From NCBI RefSeq assembly GCF_000244915.1, contig NZ_CM001442.1, forward strand, positions 5,890,001-5,954,000: a DNA stretch of 64,000 nucleotides. Direction: 5' to 3'. Under the pieces are notes generated by a model that worked only from the letters and a program-made list of their open reading frames with translations, was not told the origin of the DNA and did no database searches. The translations under genes and the position numbers were made by a program. Numbering within the stretch: the stretch's first letter is position 1; every line of letters starts with the position of its first letter. The DNA is from Bradyrhizobium sp. WSM471. Lineage in GTDB: Bacteria; Pseudomonadota; Alphaproteobacteria; Rhizobiales; Xanthobacteraceae. This document shows positions 36,667 to 45,438 of this stretch, piece by piece.

Positions 36667-38988
36667 CTACACCGGATCGAAAGCTCGGATCGGCGGCAGA
36701 TTGCCGGTGAACTTCTCGACCTCGACCGTCGTGAGCTGGCCGGTGCAGCCTTGCGCAAAGGACGAGGTGCCGACGTCGCGGGTGAGCACGTTCGGATTGC
36801 CGTGCACGCAGAGCGGCGCGTTGTCTTCGGGATCCATCGGATCGTACCATGCGCCGGTCGGAAGCTGGACCACGCCGGGCGCGATATCGTCGGTGACGTG
36901 GACCCCGGCGAGACAGGCGCCACGCGCGTTGAAGAGACGGATGATGTCGCCGTCCTTGATCCCGCGCGCGTCAGCATCCCGTGGGTTGATGCGCGCGACC
37001 TCGCGGCCGCGATGTTTGCTTTGAAGCGAATGGCCGCCGAAATCGAGCTGGCTATGCAGACGCGTGACCGGCTGGTTCGCGACCAGGAAGCACGGCGCCC
37101 CCGGCCTGGGCATGTCGGACTTCTCCAGCCAGACCGGATGGCCCGGACAATCCGCATCGCCATGACCCGCAATCTTGGCGGAGAATATTTCGATGCGACC
37201 GCTCGGCGTCGGCAAGGCGTGATTGACGGGATCGTCGCGGAAGCGGCGCAGCCGGCCACCGTCGTCGGGCTGCTGCGGCACCACCAGGCTGCCCCGCCGC
37301 CAGAACTCTTCGAAGCTCGGTGCCTCCAGGCCGCGCGCTTCGAGCGAAGCCCGGGTCGGCTCATAAAGATGTTCCAGCCACTGACGTGACGTGCGCCCCT
37401 CGGTAAAGGGTTCGCGCGCGCCGAGACGGTCGGCGAGATCGGCGAAGATCTCGTAGTCGTCGCGCGCGAGGCCGAACGGCTCGGCGATCCGGTGCATGGC
37501 GACCATCAGGGGATCGTTGCTGGAATAGCCGATGTCTTCGCGCTCGAGCGTCATCGTCGAGGGCAGCACGATGTCGGCATGCCGGGCCGTGGCAGTCCAT
37601 GCCAGCTCGTGCACGACCAGCGTGTCGACTTTCGCAAACGCCTTGCGCAGGCGATTGATGTCCTGGTGGTGATGGAAGGGATTGCCGCCGGCCCAGTAGA
37701 CGAGGCGGATATCCGGATAGATGCGCGTCTCGCCGTTGTAGCGATAGGTGCTACCGGGATTGAGCAGCATGTCGGCGATGCGCGCCACGGGAATGAAATC
37801 GCGGACAGCGTTGCGGCCCTGCCCCAGTGTCGGCCCCGGCACGTCGTTGACTCGGCGGCCATAATAGCCGATCGCCCCCAACGAATAGGCGTAGCCGCCG
37901 CCGGAGAGGCCGATCTGGCCGAGCGCTGCCGCCAGCACCATGCCCATCCACACCGGCTGCTCGCCATGCTCGGCGCGCTGGAGCGAATGAGAGACGGTGA
38001 TGAGCGCACGCTTGCCGGCGAGCCGGCGCGCCAGCTTGCGGATCGTATCCGCGTCGATGCCGCAGATCGCGGCGGCCCATTCGGCGTGCTTGGGTTGGCC
38101 GTCGCTGTCACCGGTGAGATAGCGCAGGAAGACGGGCCATCCCTCGGTGTAGCGATCGAGAAACGCCTGATCGTGCAGGTTCTCCGCGACCAGCGTATGA
38201 ACAATGCCGAGCATCAGCGCGGTGTCCGTGCCGGGCACGCACGTCATCCACTTCGCGCCGGCCTCGACGGGCAGGTCTTCGCGCAGAGGGCTCATCAGGA
38301 TGAACTCGCAGCCGCGGCGGCGCGCAGCTTCCATCGCGCCGCGCTCGACATGCTTGCTGATCGAGCCGCCGGCGACCATCGAGTTCTTCAGCGCCATGCC
38401 GCCGAACGCCAGCACAATGTCGGTGTCGGCCGCGATCTGCTCCCAGGTGACGTTGCGCTTGGTGATGTCCTCGTAACCGCAGAGGATCTGCGGCAGCAGC
38501 ACCGAGGACGCGCCGGAGGAATAGGAGTTCACCGAGCGCACGTAGCCGCCCAAGGCGATGTTGAGGAAGCGATGCACCTGGCTCTGGGCGTGGTGGAAGC
38601 GGCCCGCGCTTGACCAGCCATAGGAGCCGCCGAACACCGCGCCGGGGCCGCGCGTGTCACGGATGCGTGCCAGCTCGTCGCCGAGCAGATCGAGCGCCTT
38701 CTCCCAGCTCACGGAGACGAATTCGTCGCGGCCGCGGCGATGATCGGGACCAGGACCGCGTTCGAGCCAGCCGCGGCGGATCGCGGGTTGGGTGATGCGC
38801 GCCTGATGGCGCAGCGCGCCGGGAAAATTGTCGATGATGCGGTTCGGATCGGGATCGCCCGCATACGCCCTGACCTCGAGCCCGGCCTCGCCTTGACGTG
38901 CCGAGAACACACCCCAATGCGAGGTGTGCGGCTTGAAGCCGTCGGACAGGTCGAGGCCCGGGTCGGGGAAGCCAATCGTATCGTCCAT
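36667..38988 (-). CDS. Molybdopterin oxidoreductase, BisC/TMAO-DMSO reductase family
   Basis: This 773-residue enzyme belongs to the DMSO reductase superfamily, Ser-ligated branch. The motif GGSYGWSSAGRFHHAQ near residue 121 places the molybdenum-ligating serine. The protein lacks an N-terminal four-cysteine iron-sulfur motif, as BisC and TorA do. Other family segments are FGGMALKNS, FILMSPLRED and the C-terminal MGD-binding ANQPVTRLHSQLD. There is no evident twin-arginine leader, which favours a cytoplasmic biotin or methionine sulfoxide reductase role over a periplasmic one. It is a single gene without dedicated partner subunits. Confidence 0.88.
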   Translation of the reverse strand: MDDTIGFPDPGLDLSDGFKPHTSHWGVFSARQGEAGLEVRAYAGDPDPNRIIDNFPGALRHQARITQPAIRRGWLERGPGPDHRRGRDEFVSVSWEKALDLLGDELARIRDTRGPGAVFGGSYGWSSAGRFHHAQSQVHRFLNIALGGYVRSVNSYSSGASSVLLPQILCGYEDITKRNVTWEQIAADTDIVLAFGGMALKNSMVAGGSISKHVERGAMEAARRRGCEFILMSPLREDLPVEAGAKWMTCVPGTDTALMLGIVHTLVAENLHDQAFLDRYTEGWPVFLRYLTGDSDGQPKHAEWAAAICGIDADTIRKLARRLAGKRALITVSHSLQRAEHGEQPVWMGMVLAAALGQIGLSGGGYAYSLGAIGYYGRRVNDVPGPTLGQGRNAVRDFIPVARIADMLLNPGSTYRYNGETRIYPDIRLVYWAGGNPFHHHQDINRLRKAFAKVDTLVVHELAWTATARHADIVLPSTMTLEREDIGYSSNDPLMVAMHRIAEPFGLARDDYEIFADLADRLGAREPFTEGRTSRQWLEHLYEPTRASLEARGLEAPSFEEFWRRGSLVVPQQPDDGGRLRRFRDDPVNHALPTPSGRIEIFSAKIAGHGDADCPGHPVWLEKSDMPRPGAPCFLVANQPVTRLHSQLDFGGHSLQSKHRGREVARINPRDADARGIKDGDIIRLFNARGACLAGVHVTDDIAPGVVQLPTGAWYDPMDPEDNAPLCVHGNPNVLTRDVGTSSFAQGCTGQLTTVEVEKFTGNLPPIRAFDPV

Positions 38989-39224
38989 CGTCGCATTCCT
39001 TGTTCCGGTTGCGGCACTGTCCCGGCCGCACCGATGTCATCCAGGTAGCAGTATAGCGATCCGCTCTTCGATGTCGTCGGGTCAGGGCCGGCGAAAATGC
39101 CGGGCGCTCGTGCAAGGGCAGCTTGACGAAGATTCGCGGGGACGACCGGTGGCGATTTTTCGACCAATTTGTGCTTTTATTGTCAACGTCTTAGCGGTCT
39201 GCATTCAGAGCCGCGCGGGCCGCC

Positions 39225-39252
39225 TTCCGGCAAGACTTTTCCGGCAAGACTT
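39225..39252. repeat. Perfect 14-bp tandem duplication
   Basis: TTCCGGCAAGACTT occurs twice head-to-tail. The 343-base gap 38989-39331 between the oxidoreductase and RidA genes holds no gene; this duplication is its only notable feature besides an A/T-rich stretch (gtgcttttattgtcaac) near 39171. Confidence 0.7.
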
Positions 39253-39331
39253 GGCGCGAGATCTCTTGCGACGACACTGACATTGAAATGTGCGATATCC
39301 CGGCCCGTCACTCAGCAACATCGGTCCCATC

Positions 39332-39700
39332 ATGATCAAGCGCGTCTTGCCCTACGAAGGTCTGCTCCACGAAGTGGTCGAGCATCATGGCGTGCTTTAC
39401 ATCGGTGGAATCGTCCCCGAGGACACGAGCCTCGACATGTCCGGCCAGGCAAACGACGTCCTCGCGCAGTTAGGGCAGTTGCTCAAGACCCTCGGATCCG
39501 ATCTGAGCAACGTCTTGCAAGTGACCATCTACATGACGAGCCTCAAGGAAAAGGCAGAGTTCAACGCGGCCTGGAAAGCGCATTTTGCAGACGCTCATCT
39601 GCCGGCGCGCGCCGCGATCGGCGTGGCCGATCTCGGTCCCGGTGTCAAACTCGAGATCACGGCCATCGCCGCTCGAGGATCATCAAGTCTGGATGCGTAA
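39332..39700 (+). CDS. RidA/YjgF/YER057c family protein
   Basis: This 122-residue protein is of RidA size and fold. RidA members deaminate reactive enamine/imine intermediates of amino acid metabolism. Recognisable parts are LYIGGIVPEDTSLDMSGQANDVLAQL, in shorter form GGIVPEDT and QANDVLAQL, then SNVLQVTIYMTSL and the closing ARAAIGVADLGPGVKLEI. The archetypal arginine in the R-x-A segment (PARAAI) is present. The ATG at 39332 is chosen over an in-frame upstream start at 39290 because it matches the family length. No strong ribosome site is visible. The 3' end converges on the LysR gene. Confidence 0.88.
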   Translation: MIKRVLPYEGLLHEVVEHHGVLYIGGIVPEDTSLDMSGQANDVLAQLGQLLKTLGSDLSNVLQVTIYMTSLKEKAEFNAAWKAHFADAHLPARAAIGVADLGPGVKLEITAIAARGSSSLDA

Positions 39701-39725
39701 CCTGGTGCGGTTGAGGCAAGTCGAA

Positions 39726-40670
39726 TCAGGAGGCGGCCGCTTGGTACAGGCACTCACGTAACCAAGCATGAGCGCCGTCCTCCTGATTGCGCGGATGCCA
39801 CAGCGCAACGATGCGTGCCGGCGGCAAATCGAGCGGCGGCGGCGTGAGATCGAGCTCGTGGGAAAATCGCATCAGAAAACGCCGCGGAAGAGTACATATG
39901 CAGTCGCTGTGGGCAAGGATGACCGGCGCCAGCGCATAGGTTTGAATCGAGACGGCGACTCGTCGGGAACGTCCGAGCGCAGCCAGCGCATCGTCGACGA
40001 GGCCTGAGAAGCCGCCGCCGTCGGCAGAGATCAGCAGATGATCGAGCGCACAAAAGCGATCAAGATCGAGCGCGCCGTTGCCGCGGGGATGACCCTTGCG
40101 CTGGGCGGAGAGGAAGCTGTCCTCGAAAAGCGGGCGCTGCATCAGATCGCCGTGTGCCCCATCAGCCCCCGTCACCAGAATGTCGATCTCGCCCCGCTCA
40201 AGACGATCGACGACGTCGCGCGTAGGATGGACAAAGGCCAGCCGCGCCCGTGCAGCCGTGGCGGTCAACCGCGCGACGAATCCGGGCGCCAGCGTCACGG
40301 CTGGATTCTCATGGATGGCAACGACAAAGGTGCGCTGGCTGCGGGCAGGGTCGAATACGGCCGGTCCCTCGACCATGCGACGGAGCTTGCCGAGCACGTC
40401 TGCCAGCTCCGCCTGCAGCTCCACCGCTCTCGTCGTCGGCACCACGCCGCGGCCCGCCGCCGCCGGCACGAACAACGGGTCGGCAAAGACCTGTCGCAGC
40501 CGGTTCAACCGAGCCGAGAGCGCCGGCTGGCCGATGTTCAGGCGCGACGCCGCACGCGTGACGTTCCGCTCGCGTAGCAGAGCCTCCAACGCGAGCAACA
40601 GGCCAAGGTCGATCTCGGCGAGATCGGTGTCGTCGGGCAGCCGACCTGGACCGTGTTCCGCATCCGGCAT
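39726..40670 (-). CDS. LysR-family transcriptional regulator
   Basis: This 314-residue regulator starts at the ATG at 40670, directly after an AGGAGGACCG site; the TTG at 40736 is not needed. The winged helix-turn-helix is clear (LLALEALLRERNVTRAASRL then GQPALSARLNRLR, VFADPLF, TTRAVEL). The effector domain follows from about residue 110 (FVVAIHENPAVTLAPGF). The gene is divergent from a metallo-hydrolase and alpha/beta-hydrolase pair, the standard LysR arrangement, and a palindrome lies between them. Confidence 0.93.
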   Translation of the reverse strand: MPDAEHGPGRLPDDTDLAEIDLGLLLALEALLRERNVTRAASRLNIGQPALSARLNRLRQVFADPLFVPAAAGRGVVPTTRAVELQAELADVLGKLRRMVEGPAVFDPARSQRTFVVAIHENPAVTLAPGFVARLTATAARARLAFVHPTRDVVDRLERGEIDILVTGADGAHGDLMQRPLFEDSFLSAQRKGHPRGNGALDLDRFCALDHLLISADGGGFSGLVDDALAALGRSRRVAVSIQTYALAPVILAHSDCICTLPRRFLMRFSHELDLTPPPLDLPPARIVALWHPRNQEDGAHAWLRECLYQAAAS

Positions 40671-40696
40671 CGGTCCTCCTCCGTTCAAGGCACATG

Positions 40697-40719
40697 ATCG
40701 CGGCCGGACGAGCCGCGAT
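40697..40719. promoter_or_regulatory. Candidate LysR-type binding site
   Basis: ATCGCGGC and GCCGCGAT form a perfect 8-bp inverted repeat with a 7-base spacer in the divergent gap between the LysR gene and the metallo-hydrolase gene. It is 27 bases ahead of the LysR start, so autoregulation is plausible. Confidence 0.45.
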
Positions 40720-40902
40720 GAGAGAGGTAAAGCCAAAATGGCGGTCTGAAAAGCTCGGCTGACAGCCTTTCGATATCGACGCGGTCGATGGGACCTATCG
40801 AGCCCACGGCCCTCCTCGCGGCATGGTGCGCTTCGTACTTCACGGTCACGGCGGCGCCGGCAATCAGGCCGGCTCAGCCACGACCTGGAGTGGAGGACCT
40901 TG

Positions 40903-41838
40903 ATGACGCAAGCGACGAAAACCTATCGCGTTGGCGATGCAGCCGTCACGCGGATCGATGAATTGCGGCTTGCCGCATTCAAGTTCGGCGCCCTCTATCC
41001 TGACGCCGAGCCGGATGCTCTTGAGCGCCATCGCGACCGGCTCGAGGCGGGCTCGTTCGATCCTGCGACCGGCACCTTCATTCAGAGCATCCACAGCTGG
41101 CTGGTCAAAACCCCGCACCACACGATTCTGATCGACACGGCAACCGGCAACGACAAGAACCGGCCCGACATCCCGCCGCTCCATCGTCTGAACGAGCCCT
41201 TCCTGGCGCGGCTGGCCGCGGCGGGCGTCACCCCGGAACAGGTGGACTACGTCCTGCTCACGCATGTCCATGCTGACCACGTCGGCTGGAACACGCGCCT
41301 GGTCGACCGTCGCTGGATTCCGACATTCCCGAATGCGACCTACGTCTTCTCCGGGATCGAGCAGGCATATGGCGAGCGCCTCGCGGCGGGCGCGGAGCCC
41401 ACAGGGGCAGCCCGCCCAGACCCGGCGCTCGGCCCGGCGGCGCGCAAGCCGGCCGATCGCGTCTATGACGACAGTGTGCGGCCCGTGATCGAGGCCGGGC
41501 TTGCCCAGCTCATCTCCGTGAATGGTGAGGAGGTCCTCGACGGCGTCTCCTTCATTCCGACGCCCGGCCACAGTATCGATCACGCGTCGATCCGTCTCGT
41601 ATCCCGCGGCCAGCAGGCGCTTTTTGCCGGCGACGTGATGCACCATCCGTTGCAGGTGTATGAGCCTTCGCTCAATTCCTGCTTCTGCGAATTCCCCGAG
41701 GCCGCCTTGCGCTCGCGCGCCAGCGTCCTGGAGGACGCAGCCGAGCGTGGCGCAACCGTCTTCACCACCCATTTCGCACAATCGTCCGTCGGACGCATCG
41801 ACCGTCGCGGCGATCGCTTCGCCTGGCAATTCATCTGA
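40903..41838 (+). CDS. Metallo-beta-lactamase-fold hydrolase
   Basis: This 311-residue dizinc hydrolase carries the HxHxDH motif in LLTHVHADHVGWN near residue 125. A metal-binding histidine follows in TPGHSIDH, then AGDVMHHP and the late TTHFAQ. The layout resembles the AttM/AHL-lactonase and related soluble lactonase branch more than beta-lactamases, but the substrate is undetermined. There is no signal peptide. The ATG at 40903 follows GGAGTGGAGGA. It is 15 bases ahead of the alpha/beta hydrolase gene, forming a two-gene operon probably controlled by the divergent LysR protein. Confidence 0.88.
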   Translation: MTQATKTYRVGDAAVTRIDELRLAAFKFGALYPDAEPDALERHRDRLEAGSFDPATGTFIQSIHSWLVKTPHHTILIDTATGNDKNRPDIPPLHRLNEPFLARLAAAGVTPEQVDYVLLTHVHADHVGWNTRLVDRRWIPTFPNATYVFSGIEQAYGERLAAGAEPTGAARPDPALGPAARKPADRVYDDSVRPVIEAGLAQLISVNGEEVLDGVSFIPTPGHSIDHASIRLVSRGQQALFAGDVMHHPLQVYEPSLNSCFCEFPEAALRSRASVLEDAAERGATVFTTHFAQSSVGRIDRRGDRFAWQFI

Positions 41839-41853
41839 TCAAGGAGACCGACC

Positions 41854-42855
41854 ATGGACCAGAAAACTTACGCGCAGGCAGACGTATCCGACATCGTGGT
41901 CGAGGATCTCATGATCCCGAGCGACACGGCCGGCATTTCGCTTCACTTGCGCAACAAGCGACAAGCGATGCACACGACGTTTTCCTCCGAGCGAACCATC
42001 CTGATGATGCATGGCGCGACCTATTCGTCGGAAAGCCTGTTCGATGCGCCGCTCGGTGGCATCTCCTTCATGGATTATCTCGCCGGGCACGGCTACGACG
42101 TCTTTGCACTCGACGTGCGCGGCTATGGCGGATCGACGCGTCCGCCCCAAATGGACGCGCCGCCCGAGGACTCAGAGCCGCTCGTGCGCACCGAGGTGGG
42201 CGTGCGCGATCTCGCCAGCGCAGTTCATTACATTCTGAAGCAGCGCAAAATCATGCAGCTCAATCTGGTCGCCATGTCCTGGGGCGGCTCTGTGGCCGGC
42301 GCTTACACGGCGGGCAATCACGACAAGATCGTAAAGCTCGCGCTGGTCGCGCCGCTGTGGCTGCTGAACGGCCCGGCTCCGATCGATGCGGGCGGCCGCC
42401 TTGGGGCCTATCGCAACGTCCCTGTTCTGGACTTCAGGGAGCGCTGGCTTTCGGCAGCGCCGGAAGCAGCGCGATCAAGTCTAATTCCGGCAGGCGGCTT
42501 CGAACTCTGGGCGAACATCTCGCTCGCGACGGACCCGCAGGCCGGCGCAGGAGCTCGTCCGCTCATGCGTGCCGTGAACGGCCCGATCCTGGACATCCGC
42601 GAGTACTGGGCCGCCGGCAAGGCCCTTTACGACGCCAGCGACATTCGCGTGCCGGTGCTCCTGGTTCACGCCGAATGGGACCGGGACGTGCCCATCAGCT
42701 CGGCGCAGGACTTCTTCCTCTCGCTGAAGCACGCGCGATATCGGCGATGGGTCGAGATCGGCGAAGGCACGCACATGGTTCTGCTGGAGAAGAACCGGTT
42801 GCAGGCGTTCGACGCGATCAACCAGTTTCTCTCGGAACAGTATGAGCATGAGTAG
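41854..42855 (+). CDS. Alpha/beta hydrolase
   Basis: This 333-residue hydrolase has the oxyanion segment LMMHGATYSS, FALDVRGYGGSTRP, the nucleophile elbow AMSWGGS, an acid loop VLLVHAEWDRDVP and the catalytic histidine in GEGTHMVLLEKN. It is cytoplasmic. The closest overall style is bacterial esterase/peptidase-like hydrolases. The ATG follows AAGGAG. It is the second gene after the metallo-hydrolase, so the pair may act in sequence on one lactone or ester substrate. Confidence 0.85.
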   Translation: MDQKTYAQADVSDIVVEDLMIPSDTAGISLHLRNKRQAMHTTFSSERTILMMHGATYSSESLFDAPLGGISFMDYLAGHGYDVFALDVRGYGGSTRPPQMDAPPEDSEPLVRTEVGVRDLASAVHYILKQRKIMQLNLVAMSWGGSVAGAYTAGNHDKIVKLALVAPLWLLNGPAPIDAGGRLGAYRNVPVLDFRERWLSAAPEAARSSLIPAGGFELWANISLATDPQAGAGARPLMRAVNGPILDIREYWAAGKALYDASDIRVPVLLVHAEWDRDVPISSAQDFFLSLKHARYRRWVEIGEGTHMVLLEKNRLQAFDAINQFLSEQYEHE

Positions 42856-43086
42856 CGCGATCGAGCGCTCCTCGCGCTTCCGGTTCCCTAATCGTCCGAT
42901 CCCTGAGGACGATCGCATGCGCCGTCTACTGTTCCGGAACCGTTTGACCGTTGGTCCCTCCGAACTTCCGGGCGCATGCTGGGCAGACAAACAATGACCT
43001 GTATGGAGTGAAACTATCAAAGTTTAATGCGCTCTGTCGTTTTCATCGATCAGATTGGGGACGGGTTCTGAGTTGTCAGGCGACCA

Positions 43087-43869
43087 ATGCAGGCAGGATT
43101 TGCGTTCTCCAAGCTCGCCGACCGGTTGGCGAGCCTCACTCCCGTAACGGCCGACGATCTCCACCTGCTCGCGGACATGGCAAGCACAATCGCGCATCTC
43201 AGTTCGCGTCAGGCCGTTTTGCGGCATGGCGACGATGCCACCCAGTGCTGTCTGCTCCTTCAGGGATATCTGTCGTGGCAGGATGCAGAGAGTGCGGACG
43301 GGCAGATCACGTCAATCCATGTTCCCGGTGACATCGCCGATCTACACACGCTTTATCGTCCTCGTATTGACGGCAACCTGATCGCGCTCGGCCCTGCCAT
43401 CGTCGCTCTCGTGCCACACTGCTTCTTTCACGATTTGTCCGCGCGTTCGCCCGCGATGTCTCGCGCACTGCTGCTGATGCTGCTCACCAGCCACGCCATT
43501 CAGCGCAACTGGACGGTGAACCTGGGTAGCCGTGATGCATTGACGCGCGTGGCGCATCTGCTGTGCGAGATCACCACCCGGCTGCAAAGCGTCGGCTTGG
43601 CGAGAGATCTCAGGCTGCCGTCACCCTTTACCCAATCGGACCTTGCGGCAGCATGCAGCATCTCCCCGGTCCACGCCAACCGCACGATTCAGGAACTGCG
43701 ACGATGCAATCTCCTGCAATGGCAGGGTAAGACGGTAACGATCACGGACTGGCCGGGGCTCGTGCGGCTCGCAAGATTCGATCCGACTTACCTGGGCATT
43801 CAGTCCAGCCGCGACGATGCGTCGTCCTCGCGTCTCAAACCACTTACGGCGGACCTTGCGCTCGCTTGA
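43087..43869 (+). CDS. Crp/Fnr-family transcriptional regulator
   Basis: This 260-residue protein has an N-terminal cyclic-nucleotide-binding-like beta-roll (RQAVLRHGDDATQCCLLLQGYLSW, then SIHVPGDIADLHTLY). Its C-terminal winged helix contains FTQSDLAAACSISPVHANRTIQELRR. The four-cysteine set of FNR is absent, so it is not an obvious oxygen sensor. Proteins of this sort are numerous in Bradyrhizobium and their ligand is usually unknown. The ribosome site is weak. The last 26 bases overlap the 3' end of the convergent glycosyltransferase-like gene. Confidence 0.88.
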   Translation: MQAGFAFSKLADRLASLTPVTADDLHLLADMASTIAHLSSRQAVLRHGDDATQCCLLLQGYLSWQDAESADGQITSIHVPGDIADLHTLYRPRIDGNLIALGPAIVALVPHCFFHDLSARSPAMSRALLLMLLTSHAIQRNWTVNLGSRDALTRVAHLLCEITTRLQSVGLARDLRLPSPFTQSDLAAACSISPVHANRTIQELRRCNLLQWQGKTVTITDWPGLVRLARFDPTYLGIQSSRDDASSSRLKPLTADLALA

Positions 43870-44803
43870 GCTCCTTTCGGACGACACCCTGGAGACTTGC
43901 AGAGTGTGCAATCAGAGCCTCCCGCACCTCTCCGAGGACGTCATCCCAATTGCCTAGTGTCCTCTGATGAAACAGCCGCAGGCTCGGATACCAAAGGGAG
44001 TGGGACTCGGATGACGGCCAGCGCCAGTCGCAATCCGCATGCAACAAGACCCACGCGTCACGGCCGAGTGCTCCCGCGAGATGGGCCACCATGGTGTCGA
44101 CGCAAATGAGCAGATCGAGCCGCCGGAGGAGATGACCGAGAACAGTAATGTCAGGCGTACTGACGTCTCTCGCGCCGATCTCTGCCAGGTCGCGCGTTCG
44201 GGCCCCGCGTTGCAGTGAGCAGAGCGTCACGCCGGGAACGGCAAGATGCCCTAACAGGGACGGCGGGATGGTCCTTCGCTTGTCCCAGTTGCCGACTTCC
44301 CAAACCAGACCGACGGCAAGGCCTCGTGGCAGTGGTGGCGCAACCCTCGGCGGCAGCGATACGTAAGGTCCACGCATCTCGACGTGCTCCCGCCCCACCC
44401 GTATGGCATGCGGCACCTCCATGATTTCGATATCGACCTCGAAGTCGATGTCAGGTGCACCGTCATGGAGCGCGAAGACCCGATCGACGCCAGCCGCTCG
44501 CTCGACCAGCGGCAAAAGCTCGCCCTGGCACCAGACGGTGACGCGGCGCGCGACGTCACGAAGCGGCCGCATGAAGCGCAGGAACTGGATGGTGTCGCCG
44601 AGCCCGTGGTAGCAGCGGACCAGCACATGCTTCCCCCTCAGGTCCTCACCACGCCAGATCCGCTGGAGATGACGCGGCCCGGTGTGCTTGGGTGGATACG
44701 CAAGCATCGCCAGATCGCGGTCGCTGATCGCCCAGGCGCGTTCGAAGTCGCCTGCCCGCATCGCCTCCGTCCAACCGCCCGACACGCCCGGTGATCCGAT
44801 CAA
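43844..44803 (-). CDS. Glycosyltransferase family 9-like protein
   Basis: This 319-residue protein has an N-terminal short helical, possibly TPR-like, part (AMRAGDFERAWAISDRDLAM). A heptosyltransferase-like GT-B fold follows, with VLVRCYHGLGDTIQFLRFM, VGLVWEVGN and DLLICVDTMVAHLAGALG near the nucleotide-binding end. The acceptor is unknown. The start is uncertain: a TTG at 44803 overlaps the stop of the upstream small gene (TTGA) and gives 319 residues, while an ATG at 44761 would give 305. It is transcribed with the 94-residue gene. Its link to the glycan cluster across the divergent promoter region is only positional. Confidence 0.75.
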   Translation of the reverse strand: MIGSPGVSGGWTEAMRAGDFERAWAISDRDLAMLAYPPKHTGPRHLQRIWRGEDLRGKHVLVRCYHGLGDTIQFLRFMRPLRDVARRVTVWCQGELLPLVERAAGVDRVFALHDGAPDIDFEVDIEIMEVPHAIRVGREHVEMRGPYVSLPPRVAPPLPRGLAVGLVWEVGNWDKRRTIPPSLLGHLAVPGVTLCSLQRGARTRDLAEIGARDVSTPDITVLGHLLRRLDLLICVDTMVAHLAGALGRDAWVLLHADCDWRWPSSESHSLWYPSLRLFHQRTLGNWDDVLGEVREALIAHSASLQGVVRKELKRAQGPP

Positions 44804-45084
44804 CGACGCACGAATTTGTGAAAACGACTGACCTTGCCGTCCTTGGTGCGGTCCTGATGAAGGAACGCGATGCCGGTCTCGTCAAACTTGGCGAAGAATT
44901 CGTCCCAACTGATCCGGTCGAGCCCTGTGTCGGGCGGATCGAAATCGATGCGCAGGATTCCGGCGTGTCCGTCCTCCTCGGTAGCCTTGACCGTCGCGGG
45001 CTTTCCCCCGCGCTCCTCCGCCCATTTCCGGATGACGTCGTGGCTGGTGGTCTGCTGGGCTTCGCTGGTTTGTGATGATGACAT
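44800..45084 (-). CDS. Small conserved-looking hypothetical protein, 94 aa
   Basis: The function is not established. The ATG at 45084 follows GAGGTG and gives MSSSQTSEAQQTTSHDVIRKWAEERGG in short: a polar leader, then HDVIRKWAEERGGKPATV, LRIDFDPPD, ISWDEFFAKFDETGIAFLHQD and a basic end. I recall similar proteins of about 100 residues, with this WAEERGGKPA...ISWDEFFEKFD pattern, widely in proteobacteria and sometimes misannotated as glucan branching enzyme. It overlaps the next gene by four bases. The frame continuing to 45246 is not supported. Confidence 0.75.
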   Translation of the reverse strand: MSSSQTSEAQQTTSHDVIRKWAEERGGKPATVKATEEDGHAGILRIDFDPPDTGLDRISWDEFFAKFDETGIAFLHQDRTKDGKVSRFHKFVRR

Positions 45085-45332
45085 GTGACACCTCGATGGC
45101 TGACAAAGAGCGAGCGACGCATAGGTCGTCGCGTCAGACTGTTCGCCGTGAACGCCGGACGGGAGGATTTGTTCTTTCGTGGTGTGGGGCTCTCTCGGAG
45201 CATCATCTTCTTCATCTTCATCATGGAAGCTTTTCGTTCCCGCCAAACGGCCTCGAATTCTATCCCAGGTTAAGCGCGCTAAATTTTTTTGGCCGGAATC
45301 TGACGTGAGGCGGACTTAGTGGGGTGAGTTCA

Positions 45333-45357
45333 GGAACGAACATACGTTCCTCACGTT
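45333..45357 (+). promoter_or_regulatory. Strong sigma-EcfG-type promoter of the glycan cluster
   Basis: GGAAC (45333-45337), 16 bases, then CGTT (45354-45357) match the EcfG consensus exactly. The site is about 80 bases ahead of the inositol-phosphate synthase start, leaving a leader of some 70 bases. It implies induction by the PhyR-NepR-EcfG general stress response. Confidence 0.75.
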
Positions 45358-45418
45358 CGCCGACGTACTTACGTCAACACAGTACGTCTTCAACACTGCA
45401 TGCCTTAACGCTGCACGT
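45344..45418 (+). repeat. ACGT-rich leader
   Basis: ACGT occurs six times in 75 bases (45344, 45353, 45363, 45371, 45384, 45415), the first four at 8-10-base steps. ACGTCTTC is duplicated 31 bases apart (45384 and 45415). Chance would give well under one ACGT. The role, operator array or structured leader, is unknown. Confidence 0.5.
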
Positions 45419-45438
45419 CTTCCGGAGGGCCTCGATCC

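Larger units (their letters stand above)
45085..45438. other. Divergent control region ahead of the glycan cluster
   Basis: These 354 bases hold no supported gene. They contain the EcfG-type promoter at 45333-45357 and a leader unusually rich in ACGT. A run of T (aaatttttttgg) lies near 45283. No promoter is evident for the leftward 94-residue gene. Confidence 0.6.

Noticed and set aside
42870..43086. Possible gene or terminator between the alpha/beta hydrolase and the Crp-like gene
   Set aside because: Only a 7-bp inverted repeat (atcgtcc/ggacgat) without a T-run is present, and no frame with a start signal.
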